Shown here in pieces: positions 1 through 11,400 of a DNA stretch of 60,474 nucleotides (the stretch's first letter is position 1; the number at the start of each line of letters is the position of its first letter). The stretch is taken from positions 1 to 60,474 of the forward strand of contig NW_014578318.1 in the NCBI RefSeq assembly GCF_000485595.1, written 5' to 3'. The position numbers and the translations under genes are program-made. Below the pieces are notes generated by a model, which had not been told where the DNA came from, searched no databases, and was given only the letters and a program-made list of their open reading frames with translations. Origin of the DNA: Priapulus caudatus (Eukaryota; Priapulida; Priapulimorpha; Priapulimorphida; Priapulidae).

Positions 1-2090
1 CCGATGATTCCTTCTTGTACTATCGCCTCACACCGACGATTTTACTGCTTAGGATCCTCTGTGTCTGGATGCCGCTAAGTTAAGGCGCTTCTGTCGGACT
101 TTACGGACTAGTCGCGTCATATTTTGAATAACCTTCGTACTGCATAAAAACTCCGGCAGAAATCCGCTTATAAATCACGTATCGGGACCCAATTGGATGA
201 GTTCCCTCGATCGATACAATATCTAAAGAGCGCCCGTCATGGGTCGTCGGCCCTATTGATTGTGACTATCTGCGCGGCACTCTTAGCAGTTAGTAGCGCC
301 GATTAGCAGCAGTAGCAACACATTGCTTGATCGTCGACATTGATTTAGTGCAGTCTCTACGCTGCACAATCGCAATGCAGATTTCCGTAGCCGTTTCCTG
401 CATGATACGTGGTAGGGACGGGGTTCGCGGCCCCCAGTATCTTGCTGTACTAGCAAAGTGCACCAGTCTCAGCGTTAGCACTAAATAGCAGCACATGTTG
501 ATCAGCCGGGACACCAGTACTACATCACTGATTGATACGGACGTCAGACGTGCAACAAATGGCGACATTGCACAGTAACATGATGTAACTTGATATACTA
601 AAATCTATCTCATTTGTCTGAACAGATCGGATTATAATCAGGTGCTCGAACCTTAAGCGGCTGAGAAGGGCAATGGCAAATCTTGTTCTTCTAGGGCACC
701 TGTTGAGAAATCGTTGCCTTGTGAATTTTCTCTAAAATGGAAGGCGACAGAGTTACAAGGGAGGGAGGATTCATTGCCACAATTTTATAAAAGGACAAGC
801 GCTAACTCCTTTTCTCAAACATATTAGAGAATAGAGTGACACCAAGCACTTAATGTAAATTAAAGGAAAAACTGCTCAACTCAATATTTCTAGTTGCATC
901 AACATACTGTCTGCTTATTCAATGTTACTAAAAACAAATAAAATCTGACCCCAATGTATAGCTTATGTTCCCACCCATATCGATATAACCAAGCAGCCGA
1001 CCGCCTTCGAATGTTTAATCCGAACTCCCTCTGCATAATGAAGGGCTCACTCGACGTGAACAATTTTGCAATCACAGTCTTGGTTGTTTGCACCCTATCG
1101 CCCTCGTATACGATGGACAATGTGGAATAACTTATGCCGATGTACCTTGTGCTCATTCCCTTTCCTCCTGACGAACTAATCGGTTTATTAGCTCCATCAT
1201 TGCAATACCTCAGCACGACCGACGCACGTGTCGCGCTCAACTGTTGATTCGAGCTACAACCAACGTAGAACTCCACGTTGGCCAGTAGCTTATTTAAAGG
1301 GCACTCCGACGTGGTAATGGCTGCTTACACAGTAAGCGGCAGGCAGAGAGCGTTTCGTTGCCCAGCTTCATTTAATCTACTGCCTGTGACATGCCGTCGG
1401 TCGAGTGTTTGTTTCGAGTTGGCTTTTTTCTTTTAGATGCGGAATTTCAAGCAATGACCTACGCACGCGGCCGGCGACGGGCATTGAGGGTATGGTCCCA
1501 ATGATTGCTGAAGGGCACCGGAACAGCAATCTGGCCGCGCTCGGTGCCGTCGGTGTTAAATCTTCGAGCCCCTGGTTATAATCATTGTCGCATAATTTTT
1601 TTTTATGGTGATTAATACAAGTAAACCCGCTTTAGATCATATATTTGACAGCAGCGTCAGGATCCCTGTTATCGTGGCAATAATCCTCTCTTGTAAACTG
1701 CTGACAAGTTGGCGTGGTAGGCTCCATTTTATTAACACTGCTGACTTTGATAACTCATGTGACTCGACACGCTGCGGTGGATTGGCTGCATCACGATTTG
1801 TCGCGACAGCCGCACCGAAATAGAACGATGTTCTATTCACTGCGATCGCAGTCGCCGACCGTATGTTCGATCGTAAAAGAGAACTCATGTCAAGTATTGA
1901 GTCGCCGACTGTTTTTTATCGGCGATCTTGCCGGTTCTTGGGTACGATTATCCAAATATTTCGGGCGACTGCTTAGGTCGTTGCGAAGGCTGACATAAGC
2001 CGGGCCTTTAACCCAGCACAAATTCCACCAAATTCGCTTCATGGTGTGGGCATTGGTCAGAGAATCTCGGACTAATTCCTATACAATTAG
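1..2090. other. single-copy sequence without recognisable gene
   Basis: Mixed-composition sequence with no simple repeats and no second copy elsewhere in the window. The only open frames are short and of the length expected by chance. A small hairpin (TCGCCGA pairing with TCGGCGA) sits at about 1901-1926, and related GTCGCCGA or GGCGACTG words recur between 1850 and 1970. I see nothing here that can be assigned to a family. Confidence 0.5.
899..1318 (-). CDS. unrecognised open reading frame, possible exon
   Basis: The minus strand is open for about 139 codons, from just after an in-frame stop near 1319-1321 down to the stop at 899. There is no ATG near the upstream end. If real it would more likely be an internal or terminal exon than a whole gene, and a weak acceptor ending TAAGCAG lies just upstream on that strand. 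The translation has mixed, non-repetitive composition (for example VEFYVGCSSNQQLSATRASV) and resembles no family I know. Random frames of this length are expected several times in 60 kb, so this is a weak call. Confidence 0.13.
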   Translation of the reverse strand: MTTSECPLNKLLANVEFYVGCSSNQQLSATRASVVLRYCNDGANKPISSSGGKGMSTRYIGISYSTLSIVYEGDRVQTTKTVIAKLFTSSEPFIMQREFGLNIRRRSAAWLYRYGWEHKLYIGVRFYLFLVTLNKQTVC

Positions 2091-2215
2091 ATTATAATTT
2101 ATACTTTAATACTAGTTAATTAATACATGTCTACTAATTGCTATACATACATTATAATAGTTAATTATTAAATTAATACTATGAGTATGATGTAGGCCTA
2201 TATGCATTTGTTGAA
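2091..2215. other. AT-rich tract
   Basis: Almost entirely A and T, with overlapping TTAATTAA- and ATTATAAT-like words. It is followed by ordinary single-copy sequence up to about 2780 in which I see no gene. Confidence 0.6.
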
Positions 2216-2784
2216 AATAAAGTACATATATAAAAAGTGGCTAAAGGATAGAGAGCATGTCCCGTAATAAACATCATTCTATACTATCACCGGTCCAGGA
2301 CATCATCTCTATTCCTTGAACCGTTAAGAATTGCCATTTCTAGGATGACTCCGAGACAGATAACTGAAAAGTTTAGGTTCTATATTAGTATTAATAATAC
2401 TATATAAATAATGTATGTTCACCAATTTTAGAAATTTTATATGGTTCACTAGTTCTTCGGTCGGGTTCAGCCCCCTGTATTGTGCATTCTTCGAAACGCT
2501 AACGCAGAATTTCAAATAACAACGAACACTCCAACATGCCCAGTTAAAACATTATTGTATAAATTATATATGTTTTCACAAACACAACGTTTGGTTTTGC
2601 AAAAAACGCATTAATTTCCTATCTCGCCCCCGCGCGTCACTCGCTCCCTTCGCAAACAGCGCCAACCAACGCCATCTCGGCTTGTGAAAAAAACGTATAC
2701 ACGCATACCCGCTAGTGCGCACACTACGTTGTTTTCAACGTGATCGAATCTTCGTTGACACTACGTCATGACTTCAATCAACCG

Positions 2785-3230
2785 GCGCGTAGCCAGGATT
2801 TTATTTGGGGGGCGAGGGGTCGCGGCAATGTTATTGAGCACGTGAAGTAGTGCGAATTCAAGGGCCGTAAATCTCGTTACCGGAGGAGTGTGGGGAGGAT
2901 GATCGGCGATAGCCTCACAATATACTAGCACATCGTAAGCCCACAATAATTTACGCACATCCGCGCGCGATTCCGCGCACGCCACGGCTACGAACATACC
3001 ATACACACACACAACGCACACACACACAACACACACCACACACACACCCACAACACACATGACACACAACACACAAAAACACGTAAATACATTTATACAT
3101 TGCATACATACACCTGCACGACCATATGTCAGAATTTATGGCACACACCGTACGTTTCGGCACGTTGCGTAGTGATGGCGTGCTAGGTGGGGTCTTGGGG
3201 GCATGCCCCCCCAGAAAATTTGAACCAGTT
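2785..3230. mobile_element. degenerate G-rich-ended DNA transposon relic with nested CA repeat
   Basis: The left part reads GCGTAGCCAGGATTTTATTT followed by a G run. The right part (3185-3222) has GGGGGCATGCCCCCCCAGAAA followed by ATTTG. 'GCGTAGCCAGGATTTT' followed by G runs, mirrored by C runs and AAATTT, is a style I associate with short non-autonomous DNA elements in marine invertebrate genomes. A broken (CA)n tract at 3001-3080 lies between the two ends, so this may be one interrupted element or two fragments. Neither ends nor target duplications can be fixed. Confidence 0.35.
3001..3080. repeat. (CA)n imperfect microsatellite
   Basis: An ACACAC-rich tract broken by single-base deletions. 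It is the first of many CA/GT tracts in the window. Confidence 0.85.
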
Positions 3231-4500
3231 ATTAAGCCATCTATCTGCAATCTGAGGCTACTGTGGGGCCATTATTCTCATGTCTGTGACACTATCATCA
3301 ACCCTAGACTCAACCTCTACAAGTTAGGATTCAAAAACACTTTTCATTACTTTTCAGAGAGTCGTCACAAAGGGCCGTCGGTAGAACTGACCGCGGCGCC
3401 GACGGCGCCGCCGCGACACTTTTTTCAGCGGCCATACATTTTTCCGTCAACCAAAATTATTTACAATAATCTGTAATTACTCCGTTTTTTGGCCGCGTAC
3501 ATATATAATCATGGATATACGTGTATCTAGGCCTATAAGCGGGAGATCCAGGGTCAGGATGAGCGTCAGGTCCACTGTAGCTATTAAATTTTATGCATCC
3601 AACTCCTGCGCCACACACTCCTGCTTCCCCGTCTCTCCTGATTCTATGCAGGCAGCATGCCGTTGCGTATACTATTGACACGCTGAGCATGCCTTGTCGG
3701 CGCCAGCCGCGTCGGGCCGTATTTCTGGTGGTATTCTGAATCGCTGGGGTGGTGGGTGGGGAAGGTACTGTCAAGCAGACTCAAGTCGGCCTTATTAGCC
3801 AATAAATTGATGTGAGTACCAAAGAATTGTATGAGACAAATTTTTCTTAATCTGCAAAATCATGATGATTTTGAATGAAAAAGCAACAAGTAAAATATGA
3901 TAAATACAGAAAATGTGAAAGAATGCGTATTTTTGTAGGCCGTATCATTTTCATTTTTCTTTCAACTCGATGGGGGGACACCCCCTCGAGCACCCCGGGC
4001 GTTCCCCGGCTCCGCTCCGTGCCAGCGCTTACGGCGCGCTGCACTACGCTATGCGCAGCGCATCGCAGTCACTATAACACGGACGTACAATCCGGGGGAT
4101 GGGGGGATGCATCTCCCCTTGTCTTGAAGGAGGGGGCGGGGATGGCACTGTACAGAAATATCCCCTGAGATTTCAAAAAGAAGAGAAAACTAAGAAAGAA
4201 GAAAGAATGAAGAGGTAAGAGGTATCCGATTTACACTGACAGGTTTATCAGCGTGGTTTTATGGTGACCTTACAGTTCAATGTAGGCCTGCCACACAGTC
4301 GGCAGATTTCGTAGATTTTGCTCGGCAGAATTTCGGATTGCACGCAACACACATATTACTTGTTTCATAGACAATTTTTCACCGAGTTCTACTGCAATCT
4401 ACTCTAGCTATCAAAACGCACCTTTTATAATTAGCTTAGTGTTCAGGCCTTTATGCACGTTTGTCGACTGTCATGTAGGTGTACGTAAGTATGGATAAGT
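3231..4500. other. single-copy sequence with GC-rich relic fragments
   Basis: No gene recognised. Two short segments look like parts of G/C-run transposon relics: 3365-3425, with nested GCGCCGACGGCGCCGCCGCG, and 3970-4145, with GGGGGGACACCCCCTCG, TCCCCGGCTCCGC and later GGGGGATGGGGGGATGC. The remainder is AT-rich and unremarkable. Confidence 0.35.
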
Positions 4501-4539
4501 ACTTTGACTTCACTTAAACAAACAGACACAGCACAACAC

Positions 4540-4602
4540 TGCAGCACCTTCTCTCTCTCTCACGCACCGCACACGCACGCACGCACGCCGCACGGGACGC
4601 AC

Positions 4603-4637
<35 letters not shown>

Positions 4638-5055
4638 CACAGCACACGCACAATCACGCCACCAGCTCTCTCTCTCTCTCTCACACCACACACACGCGCG
4701 CCGCACCACACTTATCTGGTTCTCCTCGCTCTCTCTTCTCTCTCTCTCTCTTGCTCTCTCTTCTTCTCTCTCTCTCTCTCTCCTTCTCGTCGCTGCGCCT
4801 CTCTCTCTTCTCTCTCTCTCATCGCTCGCGCGCTCCTACTCTACGTCTCTCTCTCTCTCTCTGCTCTCTTCTCTTCTCTATCTACCCTCCATTCCCTCCT
4901 CCCTCAATCCCCCCCCTCTCTCTCTCGTCTCCTTCTTCTTCTCTCTCGCTGTCACCTATACAACAACAACACAGGTACACCCCTCTCTCTCTCTCAACAG
5001 CACACACCACACGCCGCACACCTCTCTCTCTCTTCTTTCTGACACATACACCACT
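4540..5055. repeat. mixed (CT)n and (CA)n microsatellite
   Basis: Pyrimidine-rich CT arrays with an uninterrupted (CA)n near 4602-4636. Short non-repeat words interrupt the array repeatedly. Long open frames across it (Ser/Leu or His/Thr runs) are by-products of the repeat. Confidence 0.9.
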
Positions 5056-5347
5056 CTCCTACGCAAGGTTTACTCGTAAATTTTAGCTTTGATTGAATCG
5101 GCACCTACAAACGGCCTCGCTTGCCGTACAGCGAAATCGCATACCTAATACTTTAATACGAGGCTAATACTACTATAATAAATTTAAACTTTTGCGTTGA
5201 TAATCGCAACTTAAGGCAAACGTCGATTGCGGACGCACACAAGATTTACCCAAATATTTTGCGTACGCAGCTTGATGATCAGGAATCATACCCCGGGGAC
5301 CCCACCGTCAGTGGCAATGCGGCACACGTATCAGTAGTCTACATTTC
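5056..5347. other. single-copy spacer
   Basis: About 290 bp of mixed sequence between the CT/CA array and the small transposon at 5348. I see no gene or repeat in it. Confidence 0.4.
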
Positions 5348-5523
5348 CAGGGCGTGTACAGGGGGGGAGGGGTCCAGGGGTTCCGGACCCCATCTCGCGC
5401 AGAAAAACGATCCTGTGGAATGCAAATTTTTTCAAAAAAATTTCTGGGGGAGCCCCCCATCACCCCCCCCCTTCGTACGTACTCCTAACACCCCCCTTTT
5501 CGAGGAATCCTGGTACGCCACTG
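5348..5523. mobile_element. short non-autonomous DNA transposon (MITE-like), about 176 bp
   Basis: The left end reads CAGGGCGTGTACAGGGGGGG. The right end, reverse-complemented, reads CAGTGGCGTACCAGGATTCC. The ends therefore match imperfectly over about 14 bp (CAG..GGCGT..). The inside has G runs on the left, an AAATTTTTTC/AAATTT centre and C runs on the right, giving overall inverted symmetry. No clear target-site duplication is visible. The element is too short to code for a transposase. Assignment to a superfamily needs a repeat library. Confidence 0.5.
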
Positions 5524-6240
5524 TAAAGGCCGCGGCCCTATTTTATCTTCCAGACGCCTTTGAGCAGTACTAACAGTTAGGTTTACTATAGCCTGATAGC
5601 GGTCTGATGGTCCCCCAAGGGTACTGGCCGGAACGTACCACTGGGTACGGTCCGTTATACGGAACGCGTACCCTAGGTAACTATCTAGCCTGATATTGGT
5701 TAGCGTTAGGGTTATGGGTTTAGGGTTTAGAGTTAGGGTTAGGGAGTAGGCGTAGGCGGACTCTCTCAGACTCGTTCAGTGAGTAGTGCGAGTACCGGTC
5801 CGGGATATTTAGCTCTAATATCCCGCGACGCGTACTCGTCCTACTATTAGAATAGTAGTATTTAGTCAATTGAATACTACAGCATTATGATTGGCCAGAA
5901 GTGTATATCGCTGGACGGAGTCTTGCCCTGTGTGACAGTCAGACACAACATATAAAGAATATACAAGTAGCACGTAGGAGAACCCGGACCCGCTTGTACA
6001 CAAAAGTGTCCGCGTTCTAGAGCTCGATAGTCATATTATATGTTGTAGGTACGCATGATATGTTATGCCGAGCTATGGCATGAAAAGCGCGAACTGCTCG
6101 CTGGGCTCCAAAGCCTCATTTCACATAATATGTTTAAATAATTAAAAGATTATCTGTGTTTTCGTTTTATAATCTTTTTAAACACAGTCTTGTATGTGTC
6201 TTTGGTAATGGCTCCTTTTTCTTCCTACGTAACGTCCTCT
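5524..6240. other. spacer containing a telomere-like tract, no gene
   Basis: Apart from the TTAGGG-like tract at 5704-5747 this holds several short local palindromes, such as GTACCACTGGGTAC near 5636 and GGTCCGTTATACGGAAC near 5650. No coding potential is recognised. Confidence 0.35.
5704..5747. repeat. degenerate TTAGGG-like (interstitial telomere-like) tract
   Basis: Contains GTTAGGGTTATGGGTTTAG followed by further GTTTAG and AGTTAGGGTTAGGG words, about six degenerate copies of the animal telomere hexamer. It is short and imperfect. It could be a relic of an interstitial telomeric sequence or the low-complexity core of a small transposon. Confidence 0.5.
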
Positions 6241-6345
6241 TACTTTTTTTCTTCTCTCTCTTCTCTTTTTTGGCGGCGTTGGTGGGGGCGGGGGGGGGGG
6301 GGGGGGTAATCCGCCCCACACCGCCCCCCCCCGGCTACGCGGCCT
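6241..6345. repeat. T/CT-rich tract and 17-base poly-G
   Basis: A pyrimidine tract is followed by an uninterrupted run of 17 G at 6290-6306, then TAATCCGCCCC and a C run. The G run and following C run could fold locally, and the plus strand could form a G-quadruplex. The flanking GGCTACGCGG, reverse-complemented, gives the CGCGTAGCC word also seen at the 2.79 kb relic. Confidence 0.6.
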
Positions 6346-6349
6346 GCAA

Positions 6350-6640
6350 TTCACTGGGAATACAACGTTCAATCAACGTCGAAATGTACGTCTATTTTCA
6401 ACGTTGAAAACTATCTGACGTTGTTTCAAGCGTTTAATTAATATATGGCGGTTCGCCGATAATTAGGTTCGTTTTAAGCCCCACCAAAACTGACAACGTA
6501 TTTGATTTCCTGTAAACGTTTTGAACGTACCAAACGTCGATTTAACATTGACAATCGTACACTATGTCTATTCAAACGTTGAACACTGACGATTCTCTAT
6601 TCAATGTTATATATCGTTGAAATTAATTATTATGTTGCCG
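6350..6640. repeat. dispersed repeat rich in palindromic CAACGTTGAA words
   Basis: Variants of the self-complementary word TTCAACGTTGAA recur at about 6362, 6397, 6527, 6572 and 6600, mostly with one mismatch or inserted base. The layout suggests a decayed short element with many internal inverted repeats. I am fairly sure of the word recurrence and unsure of the element class. Confidence 0.45.
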
Positions 6641-7140
6641 TTTTTTATCACCAAAAAATACAACTGTAGATACCGGTATTTTTACGCGCCAGCATTGAAG
6701 GATAATAGATTCCGCCAGGAAGTTTAACCGTGATAATAAAATATCACTGTACAATTAGCGCAGCTACGACGTAGGGGGGCTTTAAGCACAAGGGCAGCGC
6801 CAGTTCGACCACAGGCACTTGGACCAGAGTCCAGTAAAAATCCTGAATGCGTACGCTCTCAGTGACCCAACAGCCGTATGCCTCGAGATAGGCCCCTAAC
6901 TACCATACCCCCTCTCGTTTACCAGTCCTCACTGTGCCCGAGACTCGTATAATAACGCCCCTGCTGTCCCCAAAATGCTAAAAAAAACCCCTAAAACGCC
7001 CCGAAAAAACCGCTCCGCCACTGGCGGCGAGTGTGTGGTGACGTTAGAATAAATAATAACTAAAAATTAAGGGAGTAGACATCGTTACTTGGGGAACGCT
7101 GTGGGTTAGCAGGGCTGAAGTAGTATACCGGATGCGAGTG
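6641..7140. other. single-copy spacer
   Basis: No gene or clear repeat. A C-rich stretch with A runs (about 6950-7020) contains CCCCTAAAACGCCCCG. Confidence 0.35.
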
Positions 7141-7480
7141 AACCGACGATACTCTCGCTGTGCGCTCTCTCTCTACTCTCTCTGAAGCTAACTCTCGGTC
7201 TCTCTCTCTCATGCTCAATCTATCTTTCTCTTCTCGGCGCGCGCGCTCTCTCTCTCTCTGCTCTTATTCTAAGTATCTCTGATCTTCTTATCTCGATACT
7301 CTCGCGGAACAGCTCGCTCTCTGTCCGTCACTCAATCTCAAGAACGCGCTCGCGGCTTGTTTCTCTCTTTCGTCTACGACTAGGCTCTCTCTCGCTACAG
7401 AGCTCTCTCTTTTGTCTCTCTCCAACGCTAAACTCTACGTGCTGCGTGCTTCTCTCGTGCTCTCAGCCATGTGTTGAGAG
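7141..7480. repeat. degenerate pyrimidine-rich (CT)n tract
   Basis: Many CTCTCTCT runs separated by short words. It is G-poor on the plus strand. It gives way at about 7540 to the complementary composition (purine-rich), so the pair forms a broad strand-asymmetry switch. Confidence 0.7.
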
Positions 7481-7539
7481 GGTGCGTGCGTCACTAGGCG
7501 TTGCGTGAAGGAGGCGCAAGATTAGCGAGTGTTAGTGAG

Positions 7540-8230
7540 AACTTGAGAGGAGAGAGAGAGGCACTTAGAAAGAGCAACAAGGCTAAAGAACGCATGCAGC
7601 CAACGCCTGGCGTGCGTTGGAGCACAGGAGCGGGTCAGTGCCGGCGCCGCAGACGCCACACCACCGGCCCTCGTCGTGGGATTTTGGGAAGGAGTATCCA
7701 CTGACAGAGGGTCAGCTGCTCAATGCAAGACCAGATGCCTCGGACAGTCAGAAGGTAACCTGATATATAGCGAGAGATATATTAGTGCTGTACGACGATA
7801 GAGAAGGTGGAGTGAGATGAAAGTTATATATATATAGTGAAATAGTGATAGTTAGAGAGGATGAGAGAGAGGATTAGAGAGATGGTGAGAGGGGAGAGAG
7901 GATAAATAGGACTGAGAGTTAAATATAGCAAAGCTAATAAAGATAGGAGTAGAGCGAGTAGGAGTGAGATAAGATGAGAGTGAGAGAAAGTATAGTAGGA
8001 GTTTGAATGAGAGAGATAAGAAGTGAGAATGAGAGGATAGATAGATAGATAGAGTAGAACAATAGTAGAAGTGAGAGTAGGAGTGAGGATAGAATAAAGT
8101 AGGAGTAAGACTTTATAGGATTAGAGTAGCATAGAAGGTAGATAAATAGGAGTAGAAGGGGGTATAGCGGAAAGAAGAAGAAGAATAAAGGTGGGGGTGC
8201 GACGTAAGCGAAGGGGGTGTAGAGGGATAA
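7540..8230. repeat. purine-rich, cytosine-poor tract
   Basis: A/G/T-rich with GAGA, AGTAG and a short GATA run at 8036-8053. Between 7801 and 8160 I count only about seven C in 360 bases. The sequence is not a clean tandem repeat. It may be a decayed GA/GATA array or a sequencing artefact like the cytosine-depleted tract at 26295-26591. Confidence 0.55.
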
Positions 8231-9140
8231 TAAGTCAAGGGGTAGCGGTGATTATAACCGATGATCAAGAGGTTGACTTCTCATAACCGCGCGCTAATGT
8301 CAAGACACCGTGTTCGAAACGGGTTTGAACTAGTTCAGAAATGACACAAGAGCAGTAAGACCGAGGCTACCTTCCTGACGACCACGCCTAGCCTTGATTA
8401 TTGAACTTGCGATCGAGCAGCGATTCATGCCACTCGATGATTGGGCCAGAGTCGTCAAGTGCACAACACGGAGCAAAGCGACCTAAGTCGCATGCAGCGG
8501 CACGGAGGGCGCGTACGGCCGGATTAGGACAAAATCTGATTCGAATGAGAGCATCAGTGTTTTGCAGGCCGAAATGGAGTATATAATGTTCGCGAGCGAG
8601 AGTTTACTTAAATGGCGGTGCGTTAGTGTCACTCCAGCGCGTGCTGGACGCGCGGGAAGGGCGGACGGAATGTCCGTTAACAGAAGCGATGCTCTGTTGT
8701 GCGCCAAATGTAAATTACGTGGCTTAAGCGAGCTAAGCATGGCCATTGCGCGCACCAACAAACCCAAGCCGACGACAACGCAGGGCCCTCACACGTAGTG
8801 ACAGCCGATCGGCCATCCATCCAGCCGTGTTTGATGTTAGGGCTAAGCTGGCATGCCGCGACGTCGTTTACGTTAACGTGTCATAAGACGCGAGTTGCCG
8901 CCTATATCCATAAGCAAACAGCGAGTTAACACACGCACCCGTCACTAGATGGCGCCGTTTTCGACTGGCAGAGGGCCGCAGCACGAGTGACGTAGTCTGC
9001 GGACACGGGCGTGTCTAAAGCTCGGGCGTGTGCTAGAGGAACGCGAAGTAGATATACTTGCTATGCCGACGGGCCTCTAAAGAGATTGGTTTTGTATTGA
9101 GCGATGAAATATCGTTATTGCCCGGAGCGGCGAAAGCGAA
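8231..9140. other. CpG-rich single-copy segment
   Basis: GC near half with frequent CpG, unlike the AT-rich spacers, and without repeats. It could be a promoter-like or exon-bearing segment. Short open frames exist on both strands, but none can be recognised. Confidence 0.35.
8562..8798 (+). CDS. small unrecognised ORF in CpG-rich segment
   Basis: Open from 8562, with an ATG at 8574, to the TAG at 8796-8798. A possible acceptor TGTTTTGCAG ends near 8568. The translation is basic and includes LLCAKCKLRGLSELSMAIAR with one CxxC pair, which alone is not a recognisable zinc site. The overlapping opposite-strand frame (8483-8767) is equally open. That is typical of CpG-rich non-coding DNA, so this is weak. 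Confidence 0.12.
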   Translation: MQAEMEYIMFASESLLKWRCVSVTPARAGRAGRADGMSVNRSDALLCAKCKLRGLSELSMAIARTNKPKPTTTQGPHT

Positions 9141-9344
9141 ACTATTCAACAGTGATCTTTAGCGTATGTGCTTCGTCGACAGAGGCGTGGTGTTGCACAT
9201 TGCCTGTATACCGACAATAGTGACCGCCACCTCACGCACGCCGATTACGTCGGTACACCCACACAGACGCTAGCGCGCACGAGCGGCGACGCACAGCAAA
9301 CAAGCAACGGGCCACGCACACGACACGCAGCAAGCACGCCAGAC

Positions 9345-9345
9345 G

Positions 9346-9385
<40 letters not shown>

Positions 9386-9405
9386 CACACATACACACAC
9401 ATTAA
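9345..9405. repeat. (CA)n microsatellite
   Basis: About 18 uninterrupted CA units, then broken CA. It is followed to about 9670 by CT-rich degenerate sequence with no gene. Confidence 0.85.
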
Positions 9406-9819
9406 TGCTCCCTTCCTCTCTCTGCATCGTCTCGGCGTCTGACTAGCAATACTTCTGTTCTCTACTCCTCTGCGTACTCGTTTCTCTCGTCTCTCTCTCT
9501 GCGTCTGCTCTCTCGTCTTGGGTCACTCTCTCCTGCTCGATACTCTTTAGCTTAATCTGTCTTGCTCTCTCTCTTTTTCGCTATGGATTTTGCTCGCTTA
9601 CTTGCTCTGCGACATCTCAGTTGCAACGCGTTAACTAAGGCTCTCGCCCTCTCTCGCACCCTCTCAGAGTAATATTTTTTTGAGCAAAACTAAGCCACTT
9701 GGCAAGTTAGAAAACATAACTAAGCACGCACGATGCCATGGTATTAGCAGAACAGCCATAATTGCATAGGCCTAAGGCGAATTATTCTCACATGCATGCC
9801 CAACCACATACGCATGCAC

Positions 9820-10212
<393 letters not shown>

Positions 10213-10374
10213 TTCCCTCTGTAATGCACGTTCTGTAACTATACAGACGTGTCAAATGACGCATTCATTATTCATCACCTCTATGAGCAATATGACGTCA
10301 TCTTACGCCGTCTGTGGGCGACAAAGACAGTAACGAAATCCGCCCCCATCTTGGCCTTTGTATCAATATTTTAA

Positions 10375-10833
10375 TATTGCAGCCATATCTCTTACTCGGT
10401 TACAGCCGTCGACGTTTTCAGACAGAGCCCTAATTGTTCACATGGGACACGCTGCTGTCTGGATTGGAAAACTAATCGTCTTTCCGATCGCAAGCTTGTG
10501 ATCGATGGCGGGAAAAAATCTATATTAATTTACGAAAGTGTTCCAGATTTTGTCTTGTTCGAGAGGTGTCATTGTGCGCGCTCGATAGCCGCTGGAAGCG
10601 ACATCTATCGGCCGACACACCACAGTGTCGGTAGTAAGACCGCGCGGCTGGGGAATTTCTGGATCGACTCTATAGTGTTCGTAACCCACACCTTGTTAAC
10701 GCACGATGTGCCGTCTCTCTCTCTACAACAAAAACGTGGCGGGCAAAGTATCGAGAATATAGGAAAACAGACGTGGGAACTAAGGGAGGAGTTGTTGTTG
10801 TTTCGTCTGCATAAAGATGGCGGCAGAGATTAA
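10375..10833 (+). CDS. unrecognised ORF, about 152 codons
   Basis: Open from just after the TAA at 10372-10374 to the TAA at 10831-10833. There is no ATG in the first part, and the first alternative start is a GTG at 10498. A possible acceptor CTTACTCGGTTACAG ends at 10404, which would leave about 143 codons. The composition is mixed and protein-like (for example KSILIYESVPDFVLFERCHC), but no domain or family is recognised. A frame of this length is expected a few times by chance in 60 kb. Confidence 0.18.
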   Translation, partial: YCSHISYSVTAVDVFRQSPNCSHGTRCCLDWKTNRLSDRKLVIDGGKKSILIYESVPDFVLFERCHCARSIAAGSDIYRPTHHSVGSKTARLGNFWIDSIVFVTHTLLTHDVPSLSLQQKRGGQSIENIGKQTWELREELLLFRLHKDGGRD

Positions 10834-10877
10834 ACAAAAAGAACAAGAATGTTCGAGGGAAGCAGTAAAGATGGCGG
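10814..10877 (+). promoter_or_regulatory. two AAGATGGCGG (YY1-like) words
   Basis: AAGATGGCGGC at 10814 and AAGATGGCGGG at 10868 lie 54 bp apart on the plus strand. AAGATGGCGGC is the known YY1 core. The same word without the trailing G occurs in both satellite leaders (about 11563 and 16727). A functional role is inferred only from the motif. Confidence 0.22.
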
Positions 10878-11125
10878 GACGCGAGTGTGGGTTAAAGGCG
10901 GTACTGTTGGAAACAGGATCATGAAAGCGCAAGCGATACAGTATAGAGGAGGGAAAAGGGGGTGTAAGTCTGGGGTGATGGGTGGGGGAGGGCAGAAAAG
11001 GTACTTCAAGTGTGCTTAAATCGCGTTCAAAACTTCAAGCGTAATTCTATCGCAAAAGTTGTGCATATTCCTTCCCATCTGTTAGAGCAGTTGTCAAAAC
11101 ACACTGCAACTAAATACGCAATGCG

Positions 11126-11194
<69 letters not shown>

Positions 11195-11196
11195 TA
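11126..11196. repeat. (TA)n microsatellite
   Basis: About 30 TA units preceded by ATGTATATG. It marks the left edge of the first satellite locus. A similar ATGCGTATA...TGTATATG string ends the contig at 16075-16110 just before the first N gap. Confidence 0.9.
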
Positions 11197-11204
11197 TATA
11201 CGGG

Positions 11205-11400
11205 GGGTAGCGTGGCTGCTGCTGCTGCTGCTGCTGTGTGGTGTGTGTCTGTGCTGCTGCTGCTGCTGCTGGTGGTGGTGGTCAGTGCTTGCTGTTTGTG
11301 TGGCTGGTGTGGTGGTTGGGTGGCATGCATGCTCGCGGCAGCTGGCGTGATGGTGGCAGCGGTGATGATGATGATGGTGGTGGTGGTCGGACCTCCCTCG
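11205..11400. repeat. (CTG)n / (GGT)n / (GAT)n triplet leader, copy 1
   Basis: Runs of CTG (about 11214-11237 and 11253-11271), GGT and ATG/GTG. The partner is at 16136-16530, where the triplet region is longer and more varied. Confidence 0.85.

Larger units (their letters stand above)
10213..11115. other. single-copy segment with ORF and paired AAGATGGCG words
   Basis: Contains a TGACGTCA palindrome (10293), the open frame described separately, and two AAGATGGCGG words (10814, 10868) that resemble the YY1-type core found near animal promoters. A near-palindrome, CGATCGCAAGCTTGTGATCG, lies at about 10488. This could be a promoter-proximal region, but no transcript structure can be shown. Confidence 0.3.

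Noticed and set aside
1901-1926. Retron- or terminator-like hairpin
   Set aside because: An isolated 7-bp stem without adjacent gene or RNA features, and the setting is animal-like.
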